Shown one piece after another: positions 7,944 to 19,383 of a stretch of DNA of 58,709 nt. Under the pieces are notes generated by a model that worked only from the letters and a program-made list of their open reading frames with translations, did not search any database and had not been told where the DNA came from. A program made the translations under genes and the position numbers. Each line of letters opens with the position of its first letter. Position 1 is the first letter of the stretch. Source of the stretch: Anaerolineales bacterium (GTDB taxonomy: Bacteria; Chloroflexota; Anaerolineae; Anaerolineales; UBA11579). The stretch is from assembly GCA_026129255.1 (NCBI GenBank), contig JAHCIJ010000004.1:1-58709 (forward strand), in the 5' to 3' direction.

Positions 7944-9179
7944 ATGAAATCAGATTTACCGGCACTCATGGAAGCCCGCGGCCTGGATGCGCTACTGGTT
8001 CTTGGCGATGCGCTCCATAATCCTGCCATGACCTACTTTACCGGGGTAGCCCATGTCACTGATGGCTTGCTGGTGCTCAAACGCGGCGAGGAGCCGATCC
8101 TCTTCTATCACAACATGGAGCGCGACGAGGCGGCCTCCACCGGCCTGCAGACTCGCTCCATCACAGATTACAACTATCGTGAGATCTACGAGCAGGAGGG
8201 CAAGAATCCGCTGCGCGCCACCGCGCGCCTTTACCAGCGCATGCTGCTGGATATTGGTCTCACCTCCGGCAAAGTGGCCGTCTACGGCCAGCGGGATGCG
8301 GGCGAGGCCTTCGGCTTGATCTCGGGCTTGCAGGAGCTGCTGCCCAATATTGAATTCACCGGTGAGTACAAAGATTCCGTGCTGCTGCAGGCGCGTGCCA
8401 CCAAAGACCCGCAAGAGATCGAGCAAATGCGCACGGTGGCTCAGCAAACGGTAGACGTAGTTGGCCAGGTAGCCGATTTCCTCAGCCGTCAGAAGGGTGT
8501 GGACGGTGTGCTGGTGGGCGAAGACGGCCAGCCCGTCACCGTCGCCAAGGTCAAGGCGCTCATCAACCGCCTGCTCGCCGAGCGCGGCCTGGATAACCCG
8601 CACGGCACGATCTTTGCGCCCGGCGCCGAGGGCGGCGTGCCCCACAGCCAGGGCAGCCCGGATGCGCCGCTGCGCCTTGGCGAACCCATCGTCTTCGACA
8701 TCTATCCGGTGCAAGCGGGCGGCGGTTACTTTGCCGATTTCACGCGCACTTGGTGCATCGGCCACGCCAGCCCCGAAGCGCAAGCCCTGTATGATGACGT
8801 GCGCTCGGTGTTTGACACCATCATGGGCGAGCTCAAAACTGGTGTGCATGGCACCGTGTATCAGGAGCGCGTCTGCGAGCTGTTTGAAGCCCAGGGGCAC
8901 CCCACCATCCGCAAAGACCCGCTCACCAAGGTGGGCTATGTGCACTCTTTCGCCCACGGCCTTGGCTTAGATGTTCACGAGCGCCCCTCCACCGGGCGCG
9001 ACACCACGCCGGAGGATGTGCTCAAGCCCGGCATGGTCATTACCGTGGAGCCTGGCTTGTATTACCCTGAGCGCGGCCTGGGTGTGCGCATTGAGGACGC
9101 GGTCTATATGCACCCCGATGGCACTACCGAGATCCTGGCGCCATATCCCTATGACCTGGTCATCCCGCTAAAATCGTAG
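7944..9179 (+). CDS. M24 family metallopeptidase (Xaa-Pro aminopeptidase-like)
   Basis: Predicted cytosolic dinuclear-metal aminopeptidase that removes N-terminal residues before proline, 411 residues. A creatinase-like N-terminal domain (about 1-165) precedes the pita-bread catalytic domain. The five metal ligands can be followed: Asp in VFDIYP, Asp in FADFTRTW, His in FAHGLGLDVHERP, Glu in ITVEPGLYYP and Glu in VRIEDAV. The start at 7944 has a TAGGAG site and sits 1 nt after the stop of the flavoprotein gene, so the two are likely co-transcribed. Confidence 0.92.
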   Translation: MKSDLPALMEARGLDALLVLGDALHNPAMTYFTGVAHVTDGLLVLKRGEEPILFYHNMERDEAASTGLQTRSITDYNYREIYEQEGKNPLRATARLYQRMLLDIGLTSGKVAVYGQRDAGEAFGLISGLQELLPNIEFTGEYKDSVLLQARATKDPQEIEQMRTVAQQTVDVVGQVADFLSRQKGVDGVLVGEDGQPVTVAKVKALINRLLAERGLDNPHGTIFAPGAEGGVPHSQGSPDAPLRLGEPIVFDIYPVQAGGGYFADFTRTWCIGHASPEAQALYDDVRSVFDTIMGELKTGVHGTVYQERVCELFEAQGHPTIRKDPLTKVGYVHSFAHGLGLDVHERPSTGRDTTPEDVLKPGMVITVEPGLYYPERGLGVRIEDAVYMHPDGTTEILAPYPYDLVIPLKS

Positions 9180-9191
9180 CGGGAGTGACCA

Positions 9192-9755
9192 TTGACTGAG
9201 ATCACCCTTGGCCTGATCGCAGATACGCATGTACCAGACCGCAAGCGCGGTCTGGACGCGCGCATCCTGCCCGCCTTCAAGGCGGCAAACGTGGCGGCCA
9301 TCCTGCACGCGGGCGATATTTCCACCCCTGCCGTGCTGGAGGAACTGGCCCAGGTGGCGCCTGTGCACGCCGTGCGCGGCAACACAGATTGGTTCCGCTC
9401 GGCAGAGTTGCCCTACTCCCGCCGCCTGGAGTTTGGCGGTGTGCGCATTGGCCTGGCACACGGCCACCTCAACTGGTCAAGCTACCTGCGAGACAAGCTG
9501 GCCTATCTGCTGTATGGCCCGCGCTCGTTTGAATACTTCACGCAGCGCATGCTGGCCTTTTTCCCGGATGTGGATGTAATTGTCTTCGGCCACACGCATG
9601 AGCCCATGATCCGAGAATTTGGGGATCAGCTGGTCGTCAATCCCGGTTCCGCCTCCTACGCAGTGATGCCCGGCCGCCATCCCAGTGTTGCCCTATTGCA
9701 TATCGCCAATGGCAAAGTCCAAGCCGAGCTGCTTTGGCTGCCTCCTGAAAAATGA
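9192..9755 (+). CDS. YfcE-type metallophosphoesterase
   Basis: A compact 187-residue calcineurin-like phosphodiesterase of the YfcE/MJ0936/Vps29 type. Metal ligands are visible in the expected order: GLIADTHVPD, ILHAGDI, VRGNTD, LAHGH and FGHTHEP. The start is TTG at 9192, supported by a GGGAG site 7 nt upstream and by the motif beginning directly after it. It follows the M24 gene by 12 nt and probably belongs to the same transcript. The substrate of this family is usually unknown. Confidence 0.9.
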   Translation: MTEITLGLIADTHVPDRKRGLDARILPAFKAANVAAILHAGDISTPAVLEELAQVAPVHAVRGNTDWFRSAELPYSRRLEFGGVRIGLAHGHLNWSSYLRDKLAYLLYGPRSFEYFTQRMLAFFPDVDVIVFGHTHEPMIREFGDQLVVNPGSASYAVMPGRHPSVALLHIANGKVQAELLWLPPEK

Positions 9756-9880
9756 GTGCTTGCTAAACGACACAGGCGTTTGGGGAGCCAATTGGTGATA
9801 TATGCCCCTAGTACCTCGTTGTCCACAATGAGACACTGAGTGCAGATAGCACACGTGTTTACTTGTCTAGGAGGTATCAA

Positions 9881-10342
9881 ATGACAACCAAAAGCAAACG
9901 CCCCAACGCAATAGTGCAAGCCAAGGCGGATTTGATCGAGAGCCTGAATGAGGACCTGGCTGGCGAATTGGGCGCCATTACGCAGTACATTGTGTATGCC
10001 GCCAAAGTGACTGGCCCCTTCCGCCCGCAACTGGTGGAATTCTTCCTGGCCGAGGTGCCAGACGAGCAGCGCCATGCCCAGTTCCTGGCCAACAAGATCG
10101 TTGCCCTCGGCGGTGAGCCCACCACCCAGCCGCGCCCGGTAGCGCAGGCGGAGAGCACCCACGAGATGCTCGAAGCGGTGCTGGAGGCTGAGCAGCGCGC
10201 CGTGCGCGATTACACCCAGCGCGCCCAGGATGCCGAGGAATACGGCGACAAGGGTCTGGCGGTGGAGCTGGAGAACATCGTCAGCGATGAAACCCGCCAC
10301 GCCGAGGAAACCGAGCGCATCTTGCGCGATTGGACGCTCTAA
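9881..10342 (+). CDS. Ferritin-like / bacterioferritin-type protein
   Basis: A 153-residue four-helix-bundle protein with the di-iron ligand pattern of ferritin-like proteins: Glu in EDLAGELGAITQY, ExxH in DEQRHAQF, Glu in EAEQRAVRDY and ExxH in DETRHAEE. It could oxidise and store iron or protect against peroxide. The ATG at 9881 is chosen because a strong AGGAGG site sits 7 nt before it; an ATG-like start at 9863 is unsupported. It is a single-gene unit with a strong terminator after it (10367-10397). No promoter in the 125-nt upstream gap stood out. Confidence 0.87.
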   Translation: MTTKSKRPNAIVQAKADLIESLNEDLAGELGAITQYIVYAAKVTGPFRPQLVEFFLAEVPDEQRHAQFLANKIVALGGEPTTQPRPVAQAESTHEMLEAVLEAEQRAVRDYTQRAQDAEEYGDKGLAVELENIVSDETRHAEETERILRDWTL

Positions 10343-10366
10343 TCTGCAAAAATGACAAAATACAAG

Positions 10367-10397
10367 CTAAAAAGCCACCTCAAGGGTGGCTTTTTAG
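10367..10397 (+). terminator. Intrinsic terminator of the ferritin-like gene
   Basis: A 13-bp perfect stem (arms 10367-10379 and 10385-10397) with a 5-nt loop, A-rich before and T-rich after. It lies directly before the promoter of the lipid kinase gene. Confidence 0.88.
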
Positions 10398-10405
10398 TTT
10401 GGGAC

Positions 10406-10411
10406 TATAAT
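10406..10411 (+). promoter_or_regulatory. -10 box of the lipid kinase operon
   Basis: TATAAT lies 27 nt before the ATG at 10439. Here the transcript has a short leader with a GGAG ribosome site, unlike the leaderless promoters elsewhere in the window. Confidence 0.6.
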
Positions 10412-10438
10412 TCCGCCATTCCCCTCTTTGGAGACACA

Positions 10439-11368
10439 ATGGCAGCCAAACGTATCAAGCTCATCATCAACCCCAATGCTGATCTGGGCAACGCCTGGCG
10501 GCAGGCCACTGACCTGCGCGCCATCGCCGAGCAGCACGGCGGCGCAGATTGGGCTGGCACGGTGTACCCCACGCACGCCACCGAATTGGCCCGCCAGGCC
10601 GCCGAAGAGGGCTACGAAATGGTGATCGCCGTAGGCGGCGATGGTACCGCCCACGAGGTGATCAACGGCTTGATGAGCGTACCGGCCAACAAACGCCCCA
10701 AGTTCGGCATCGTGCCCCTCGGCTCAGGGAATGACTTCGCCCACAACCTCGGGTTGCCCACCGGCCCGCGCGACGCCCTGCAAAAGGCGCTGGAAGGTAA
10801 AACCCGCAAGATTGATCTGGCCATGATCGAAGATGAGAATGGCCGCAAAGAGTACTGGGATAACACCATGAACATCGGGTTTGGCGGCTCGGTCAACATC
10901 TATTCGCACAACCTGCCCCTGGTACGCGGTTTCCTCATGTACTTTGCCGCCACACTGCTCACCATCATCCGCCGCTACGATGTGATGAACATGAAGATCA
11001 CCACGGATCAGGAAAGCTGGGAGCAAGATGTGCTCATGCTGGGGATCTGTAACGGCAAGCGTGAGGGTGGTGGCTTTATCACCGCCCCGGATGCCGAATT
11101 TGATGACGGCTGGCTCAACTACACCCAGGTGAACAAGATCTCCCGCGTTGCCATGTTCCGCTTGATCCCCGAGTTCCTCAAAGGCACTCAGGGCAAGTCC
11201 AAGCATGTGAAGATGGGTGCGGCCAAGACGATTGAGATCCAATCCAAGCAGTCACTCACCATTCATATTGACGGTGAGACCTTCTCTGGCTTCAATAGCA
11301 ACGTACACCAGCTTAAAATCACTGTCCTGCCCCTGGCCCTGGAAGTGCTGGCGCCGCCCACCAGCTAA
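10439..11368 (+). CDS. Diacylglycerol/lipid kinase family protein (YegS/DagK-like)
   Basis: A 309-residue member of the DAGK catalytic family, which phosphorylates diacylglycerol or related lipids with ATP at the membrane. The nucleotide-binding motif GGDGTAHEVINGL is at about 65-77, PLGSGNDFAHNLGLP follows, and the C-terminal beta-sandwich contains TAPDAEFDDGWLNY and DGETF. The start at 10439 (MAAKRIKLIINPNA) has a TTGGAG site 6 nt upstream. A start at 10352 would run back through the terminator. It heads an operon with the next two genes. Confidence 0.9.
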   Translation: MAAKRIKLIINPNADLGNAWRQATDLRAIAEQHGGADWAGTVYPTHATELARQAAEEGYEMVIAVGGDGTAHEVINGLMSVPANKRPKFGIVPLGSGNDFAHNLGLPTGPRDALQKALEGKTRKIDLAMIEDENGRKEYWDNTMNIGFGGSVNIYSHNLPLVRGFLMYFAATLLTIIRRYDVMNMKITTDQESWEQDVLMLGICNGKREGGGFITAPDAEFDDGWLNYTQVNKISRVAMFRLIPEFLKGTQGKSKHVKMGAAKTIEIQSKQSLTIHIDGETFSGFNSNVHQLKITVLPLALEVLAPPTS

Positions 11369-11392
11369 TGGGCCGCCGGCGAGGAGCCGCCC

Positions 11393-13012
11393 ATGCCAGG
11401 CCTTGAGCACAGCCTTGAAGGCCACGACTTAGCCTACTTACGCAGCGTTGCCGATATCTGGCGCGTCGAGCTTGACGCGCCGGACGCGCGCACTACGGCG
11501 CGCCAGCTGGCTGCCCACCTGGCCCAATTGGCAACCGAGCTCGATGTGCTGCCCGCAGCCTGTGCGCAGGCGCTGGCTGCCTTGGCCGCCAGCGGGGGCC
11601 GCCTGCCGTGGCTACAGTTCATCCGCGCCTATGGTGAAGTACGTGAGATGGGCCCAGCCCGCATGGAGAAGGAGCGGCCCCAGCGCAGCCCGGTATCGAT
11701 CTCAGAGCAGCTCTGGTACCGCGGCTTGGTGGGGCGCGCCTTCTTCGATTCACCGGAAGGCCCAGTGGAATTCGCCTACGTTCCGGACGAGATCCTGGCC
11801 GTGCTGCCCAAGACGGCAGTCGCTCCGGCCCACCTTGGCCGCCCGGCGCGGCCGGAGGAGCGCGCCGACCTGCGCCCAGTATCGGATGCCATCCTAGATG
11901 ATGCCTGCAGCCTGTTGGCCACGCTGCGCCTCGGCAAACCGGTCGACTGGGCAGCTGATCTGGAAGGCTGGCACACTGACCCCAATTTTCTGCAAGCTTT
12001 GCTGCGCGCCGCGGGCTTGATCGACCCGGCTGGCAAGGTCAACGCCAGCGCCGCCCGCAATTGGCTGGAGATGGAACGCGGGCCTGCCTTGCTGGCGCTG
12101 GTCACCGCCTGGCTGGAGAGCGAGGAGCTCAACGAATTGCGCTTGTTACCCGGGCTGGCTGCCGAGGGCGGCTGGCAAAACGAGCCCAGGGCTACCCGAA
12201 GCAAAGTGCTTTCCTGGTTGCAGGCGACCCCGGCCAACCAGTGGTGGAGCCTGCCCTCTTTTGTGGCAGATGTGAAGCAGCAGCAACCTGCCTTCCAGCG
12301 CCCTGGCGGTGATTTTGATGCCTGGTATTTGCGTGATGCGCAGGGCAATTACCTGCGCGGCTTTGAACATTGGGACTCTGTAGAGGGTGCCCTACTGCGT
12401 TACCTGGTCAGTGGCCCGCTGCACTGGCTGGGTTTGCTGGAGCTGGCCTCCAGCCGTGCCGAGGCACAACCACTGGCCCTGCGCTGGAGCGCGTGGTCGC
12501 AGGCTTTGCTCAATCAGCACGCGCCGGCGCTGCCCAAAGAGCAAACGAAGCTCAAAGTAGACTCCCAGGGGCAGATCACCGCCGCCCGGCTCACGCCGCG
12601 GGCGGTGCGCTACCAGGTGGCACGCTTCTGCAGCTGGATGCCGCCGCGCAAGGGGAACTACCAGTACCAGCTCTCAGCAGCCGCTCTGCTGGCCGCCCGT
12701 CAGCAAGGGTTGCAGGCCACCCATTTGCAGACTTTGCTGCAGGCGCAGGCTGGCAGTGCGTTGCCGCCCAACCTGGTGCAAGCCCTGCGCCGCTGGCAGC
12801 AGCACGGCCCGCAGGCGCAGCTTGCGCCACGCCTCGTGCTGCGTGTGCAATCCGCCGCGGCGCTCAAGGCGCTACGCGCCTCGCGCGCCGCGCGCTGGCT
12901 GGGCGAGCTGCTCGGCCCGCTGGCCATCACCGTCAAGCCCGGCGCCGGGCAGCAGGTGTTGCAGGCGCTGATCGAGTTAGGCTATCTGGGTGAAATTGAG
13001 GAGAGTGAATGA
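11393..13012 (+). CDS. Uncharacterised protein resembling helicase-associated (XPB/Ssl2 N-terminal-like) proteins
   Basis: A 539-residue Ala/Leu/Arg-rich protein without a signal peptide or membrane segment. No Walker A or B motif is visible, so it is not itself a helicase. The N-terminal region (SISEQLWYRGLVGRAFF, FAYVPDEILAVLP) and the C-terminal ending (QVLQALIELGYLGEIEE) resemble bacterial proteins annotated with an XPB/Ssl2 N-terminal helicase-associated domain. That is a recollection of family features, not an alignment. The ATG at 11393 has a GAGGAG site 7 nt upstream. Its stop overlaps the otsB start (ATGA), so the two are translationally coupled. Confidence 0.55.
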   Translation: MPGLEHSLEGHDLAYLRSVADIWRVELDAPDARTTARQLAAHLAQLATELDVLPAACAQALAALAASGGRLPWLQFIRAYGEVREMGPARMEKERPQRSPVSISEQLWYRGLVGRAFFDSPEGPVEFAYVPDEILAVLPKTAVAPAHLGRPARPEERADLRPVSDAILDDACSLLATLRLGKPVDWAADLEGWHTDPNFLQALLRAAGLIDPAGKVNASAARNWLEMERGPALLALVTAWLESEELNELRLLPGLAAEGGWQNEPRATRSKVLSWLQATPANQWWSLPSFVADVKQQQPAFQRPGGDFDAWYLRDAQGNYLRGFEHWDSVEGALLRYLVSGPLHWLGLLELASSRAEAQPLALRWSAWSQALLNQHAPALPKEQTKLKVDSQGQITAARLTPRAVRYQVARFCSWMPPRKGNYQYQLSAAALLAARQQGLQATHLQTLLQAQAGSALPPNLVQALRRWQQHGPQAQLAPRLVLRVQSAAALKALRASRAARWLGELLGPLAITVKPGAGQQVLQALIELGYLGEIEESE

Positions 13013-13821
13013 CCGCTATCCACTGGCAGCAAGCCAAAGACAAGCTCCAGCAGCTGGCCACACAGCCACACTTTGGCCTATTCAGTGACCTGGACGGCAC
13101 GCTGGCTCCCATCGCCCCCACGCCGGAAGAAGCTGCCATCACGCCGGGCAACCGCCAGCGCTTGGCGGATCTGGCTGAACTTTTGCCTGTAGTGGGGTTG
13201 ATCTCTGGCCGCCGTGCCGCCAGCTTGCAAGCAAAGGTAGACCTGCCCGGCCTGGTCTATATTGGCAACCATGGCTTGGAGCAATGGCTGGGTGGGCAGG
13301 TGGTCGGCCTGCCGCAGGCGGCCGCCTACCGAGCCGCGCTCCAGCAAGCCCACGCCGAGATCGAAGCCATCTTGCCCCCCGGCGCCATTGCCGAAGACAA
13401 GGGCCTCACCCTCAGCATCCATTACCGCCATGTGCAAGACCCGCGTGAATTTGTGCTGACCCGTGGCGTACACATCCAGAACATTGCCCAGCAGCACGGC
13501 CTAACCCTGTTCACCGGCAAGATGGTGCTTGAAGTGCGTCCGCCGGTGCAGGTGGATAAAGGCACTGCCTTTTACGAGCTGGTGCGCGAGCACAAATTGA
13601 GTGCGGCGTTATTTCTTGGGGACGATATTAGTGACTTGAGCGCGCTGGAGACAGCTCGCACGCTGCGCGCTGAGGGAGTAGAAGCCTACGGCGTGGGTGT
13701 GCGATCCGAGGACGCGCCTGCCGAGATCACCGAGCAGGCGGACTATTGGGCTGCCGATGTGGCAGATGTAGAAGAATTGCTGGCCTTTGTGCTCATGGCG
13801 CGCAGGGCATCCTCCACCTGA
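13009..13821 (+). CDS. otsB: Trehalose-6-phosphate phosphatase
   Basis: HAD-superfamily phosphatase that converts trehalose 6-phosphate to trehalose, 270 residues. Motif I is FSDLDGTLAPIAPTPEEA (about 24-41), then LISGRR, the family substrate motif NHGLEQW, and motif IV in FLGDDISDLSALE (about 203-215). It overlaps the preceding gene by 4 nt (ATGA). Its last 79 nt are antisense to the end of the synthase gene that performs the preceding step, a convergent arrangement. Confidence 0.93.
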   Translation: MTAIHWQQAKDKLQQLATQPHFGLFSDLDGTLAPIAPTPEEAAITPGNRQRLADLAELLPVVGLISGRRAASLQAKVDLPGLVYIGNHGLEQWLGGQVVGLPQAAAYRAALQQAHAEIEAILPPGAIAEDKGLTLSIHYRHVQDPREFVLTRGVHIQNIAQQHGLTLFTGKMVLEVRPPVQVDKGTAFYELVREHKLSAALFLGDDISDLSALETARTLRAEGVEAYGVGVRSEDAPAEITEQADYWAADVADVEELLAFVLMARRASST

Positions 13822-15245
13822 GCCGCAAACCACTCGCGCACATCATTCTTGACCACAACTTCGCGCAGGGCGTTGGCGCGGCGTGTGCGCTCTTCCATCG
13901 GCATGGTTAGTGCCTGGTGCATCGCCTCGGCGGTACCGTACACATCGAAGGGCGATACCGTCAGTGCGTCTTCGCCCAGCTCGTAGAAGGCGCCCGCAAA
14001 CTCAGACAGCAGCAAAACGCCGTTCTTGCGGTTGACCAGTACGCCTTCTTTCGCCACCAGGTTCATGCCATCCGCGATCGGGTTCACCAGTAGCAGATCG
14101 TATAGCTGCATGGCGGCGATGGCGCGGTGGTAGTTGTCGCCCACCACGATGCGCACGGGCTCCCAGATGCTGTCGCTGTAGCGCGCGTTGATCATGCCGG
14201 CCTCGGCCATGATCTCGCTCATATAGTTCTGGTATTGGTCTACTTCCATGCGAGATGGCACCAGCAGCGCCAGCAGCTGCACCTTGCCGCGGTGTTGCGG
14301 GTACTTGTTCAGCAGGGTGCGGTAGGCTTGTAAGCCGCGCAAGTTGTTCTTGCTGGGCTCGATGCGGTCTACGCGCAGGATCACGGCCCGGTCACCCACG
14401 GTGTGCAACAACTGCGAGCGTTCTAGGCGGGTCACCTGCTCTTCCGCCAGTTGGCGCAGCTTTTCCACATCGATTGAAATGGGGTAGGTCACGGCGCCTA
14501 CATCGCGGCCCTTGTATTCCACGGCATCACGGCGGCCGTGGGCATGTGCGCCCAGGTAGAAGCGGCAGCATTGCACAAAGTTGAAGGCATCCTTCTCGGT
14601 TTGGAAGCCGACCCGGTCTGATTCCAGCAGGCTGCTCAGTATCGAGTCGCGCATGGGTTGCGGCAGAATACGCCAGGCATCCGGCCCCGGCCAGGGGATA
14701 TGTACAAACGGTTGGATCTGCACGCGCTCGCCCACCAGCTCGCGCAGGTAATGCGGCGTCATGTACAGGTGATAGTCCTGCGGCAGCACGATGACCGGCC
14801 GGTCCGTATCTCCGATGGCTTCAGCGATCGCCTCCGCGAAGAGTTTATTGACGGGCTTGTAGCCCTGCTCCCACGCATTCCAGGTGTCTTCGGTGATGCT
14901 CGGTTCACGCGGAATATCCCACAACTGGTGCTGAATGAACCACAGCATCGGGTTGGCGATCTCGTTGTAATAACCCTCGTAATCTTCCAGCCTGGGCTCT
15001 ACCAACTTGAGGTGAATACCCTCCACCAGTTGCACCTTACCCTCGTGCTGCTGGGACCACAAACGATCATCCTCGCTCATCGCCGAGGCGACCCATAGCA
15101 CTTCGTGACGCTCGGCGAGTGCCCCCAGGGCCGTCACCAGCCCGCCAGCGCCGCGCTCGACAGTGAAATTTTTACCTTGCTTGTGGAATGAGAACGGCCC
15201 GCGGTTGGAAACAATAATGATCAGGGCCTTCTTATCGCTGTCCAT
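13743..15245 (-). CDS. otsA: Trehalose-6-phosphate synthase (GT20 family)
   Basis: GT-B glycosyltransferase joining UDP- or another NDP-glucose to glucose 6-phosphate, 500 residues. Recognisable are the N-terminal VSNRGPFSF, the PQDYHLYMTPHYLRE loop, FVHIPWPGPDAWR, the donor-site region RVDRIEPSKNNLRG and DGMNLVAKEGVLVN. The donor-site Arg/Lys motif has the form seen in actinobacterial GT20 enzymes rather than E. coli OtsA, so related GT20 products remain possible. The start at 15245 lies 1 nt after the tsaD stop. The Ser/Thr/Ala-rich C-terminal tail is read from the strand opposite the end of otsB. Confidence 0.9.
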   Translation of the reverse strand: MDSDKKALIIIVSNRGPFSFHKQGKNFTVERGAGGLVTALGALAERHEVLWVASAMSEDDRLWSQQHEGKVQLVEGIHLKLVEPRLEDYEGYYNEIANPMLWFIQHQLWDIPREPSITEDTWNAWEQGYKPVNKLFAEAIAEAIGDTDRPVIVLPQDYHLYMTPHYLRELVGERVQIQPFVHIPWPGPDAWRILPQPMRDSILSSLLESDRVGFQTEKDAFNFVQCCRFYLGAHAHGRRDAVEYKGRDVGAVTYPISIDVEKLRQLAEEQVTRLERSQLLHTVGDRAVILRVDRIEPSKNNLRGLQAYRTLLNKYPQHRGKVQLLALLVPSRMEVDQYQNYMSEIMAEAGMINARYSDSIWEPVRIVVGDNYHRAIAAMQLYDLLLVNPIADGMNLVAKEGVLVNRKNGVLLLSEFAGAFYELGEDALTVSPFDVYGTAEAMHQALTMPMEERTRRANALREVVVKNDVREWFAAQVEDALRAMSTKASNSSTSATSAAQ

Positions 15246-15246
15246 T

Positions 15247-16290
15247 TTACAGAGCCCACCCAGGCTCAATGTCCATTTCGAGGCCGCTGAACGGCGTGCG
15301 CTTGAGCGAATGGCGAAAGTAGCCTGCCGCGGCGATCATGGCGGCATTGTCGGTGCACAGCGCCATGGGCGGCAGATGCACGGGCACCTCAAGCTCGGCT
15401 TGCAGGCGGGCGCGCAGCACCTGGTTGGCGGATACGCCGCCCGCTACCAGCACTTCCTTAGCGCCAAACTCCTCCAGTGCCATGCGGGTTTTGCCTACCA
15501 GTACATCCACAACGGCTTCCTGGAAACTGGCCGCCAGGTCAGCGGTGGGTAGCTTGGCCGGATCTTCGTCTGGCGCCAGGGCGCGGACTTGGTGCAGCAC
15601 GGCGGTCTTCAGGCCGCTGAATGAAAAATCCCAGGTGCCTGGCAGCCAGGCGCGCGGCAAGCTGAAGGCGGCTGGGTTGCCGCCCTCGGCGGCTTTTTGG
15701 ATGCTGGGGCCGCCGGGGTAGGCCAGGCCCAGCAGGCGTGCCACCTTGTCGAAGGCTTCACCGGCGGCATCGTCCAGCGTGCCGCCCAGGCGCTCATAGC
15801 GCAGATGATCGTTCATCAGCACCAACTCGGTGTGCCCGCCGGAGACGATCAGCGCCAGCAGTGGAAACTGCGGCGCCTCACCAACCACTTCGCCCAACCC
15901 CACCCAGGCCGAGTAGAGATGGCCCTCCAAGTGGTTGATGCCATACAGCGGCTTGTTGCTGCCCAGGGCCAGGCCCTTGGCCATGTTGAGCCCCACCACC
16001 AGCGAGCCGGGCAACCCCGGCCCGCGCGTAACCGCGATGACGTCAATATCGCTCAACTCAAGGTGTGCCTGGCTGAGCGCTTCACGCACTACGCTGTCAA
16101 TAACTTTGATGTGCTGGCGGGAGGCAATCTCCGGGAACACGCCGCCGTACTTGGCGTGCATCTCGGCCTGAGAGGCCACCACGTTGGACAGCGCCAAGCG
16201 GCCGTCTTCCACGACGGCCGCAGCGGTCTCATCGCACGAGGTTTCGATGCCCAGAATGCGGGCGGGGCCAAGCTTTTTGCGGGGCGGCAT
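15247..16290 (-). CDS. tsaD: tRNA N6-adenosine threonylcarbamoyltransferase
   Basis: Transfers the threonylcarbamoyl group from TC-AMP to A37 of ANN-decoding tRNAs, 347 residues. It belongs to the ASKHA fold, with the family start ILGIETSCDETAAAVV, the metal-binding HxxxH in INHLEGHLYSAW and the nucleotide motif LIVSGGHTEL. Near the C-terminus are VLVAGGVSANQVLR and CTDNAAMIA. The ATG at 16290 is preferred over 16353: it lies 7 nt after a TACAAT box and just before the conserved start of the family. The TC-AMP-forming partner, tsaC, is encoded 4 kb away. Confidence 0.95.
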   Translation of the reverse strand: MPPRKKLGPARILGIETSCDETAAAVVEDGRLALSNVVASQAEMHAKYGGVFPEIASRQHIKVIDSVVREALSQAHLELSDIDVIAVTRGPGLPGSLVVGLNMAKGLALGSNKPLYGINHLEGHLYSAWVGLGEVVGEAPQFPLLALIVSGGHTELVLMNDHLRYERLGGTLDDAAGEAFDKVARLLGLAYPGGPSIQKAAEGGNPAAFSLPRAWLPGTWDFSFSGLKTAVLHQVRALAPDEDPAKLPTADLAASFQEAVVDVLVGKTRMALEEFGAKEVLVAGGVSANQVLRARLQAELEVPVHLPPMALCTDNAAMIAAAGYFRHSLKRTPFSGLEMDIEPGWAL

Positions 16291-16297
16291 CTTAACT

Positions 16298-16303
16298 ATT
16301 GTA
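16298..16303 (-). promoter_or_regulatory. -10 box of tsaD, leaderless type
   Basis: On the minus strand TACAAT lies 7 nt before the ATG at 16290, with no Shine-Dalgarno site between. Confidence 0.55.
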
Positions 16304-16311
16304 TGCCATGT

Positions 16312-16351
16312 GCGCTGCTGATGCAGCGCGGGAGTTTGCGAAGCAAACTCC
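16312..16351. repeat. Two adjacent hairpins between uvrA and tsaD
   Basis: A 7-bp stem with a 4-nt loop (16312-16329) is followed by a 9-bp stem with a 3-nt loop (16331-16351). The second has the core agtttgc...gcaaact also seen in the intergenic repeats at 25366 and 25537. They may end the uvrA transcript, though no T run follows. Confidence 0.5.
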
Positions 16352-16380
16352 AATTGACCTAGAGACTACTACCGATCTCG

Positions 16381-19266
<2,886 letters not shown>

Positions 19267-19304
19267 TTAATGTCCTTGCCAGTGCCCAAACGGTGCAAGC
19301 ACGG

Positions 19305-19332
19305 ATTGTAGCACACATGTTTTAGTATCCAA
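19305..19332 (-). promoter_or_regulatory. uvrA promoter
   Basis: On the minus strand TTGGAT (19327-19332) and TACAAT (19305-19310) are separated by 16 nt. The transcript would have a leader of about 30 nt with an AAGGA ribosome site. Confidence 0.55.
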
Positions 19333-19341
19333 TTTAGATAC
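19325..19341. promoter_or_regulatory. Inverted repeat overlapping the uvrA -35 box, possible operator
   Basis: GTATC, seven bases, GATAC form a perfect 5-bp dyad covering the proposed -35 hexamer. The position suits a repressor such as LexA, but the sequence is not a LexA box I know. Confidence 0.35.
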
Positions 19342-19350
19342 AGCTTAAAT

Positions 19351-19383
19351 CCAAACCGCACCCTTACGCAGGGTGCGGTTTGG
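19351..19383 (-). terminator. Hairpin downstream of tsaC, probable terminator
   Basis: A perfect 13-bp stem (arms 19351-19363 and 19371-19383) with a 7-nt loop. On the minus strand the tail is ATTTAAG, a weak T tract, so it may end the prfA-prmC-tsaC transcript about 105 nt after the tsaC stop. The 100 nt between it and tsaC hold no gene I can support. Confidence 0.5.

Noticed and set aside
10352..10438. An extended start for the lipid kinase
   Set aside because: It would translate through the ferritin-gene terminator and the -10 box.
15697..16362. Long plus-strand ORF opposite tsaD
   Set aside because: Shadow of tsaD, whose motifs are complete; His/Arg/Gln-rich composition typical of antisense frames.
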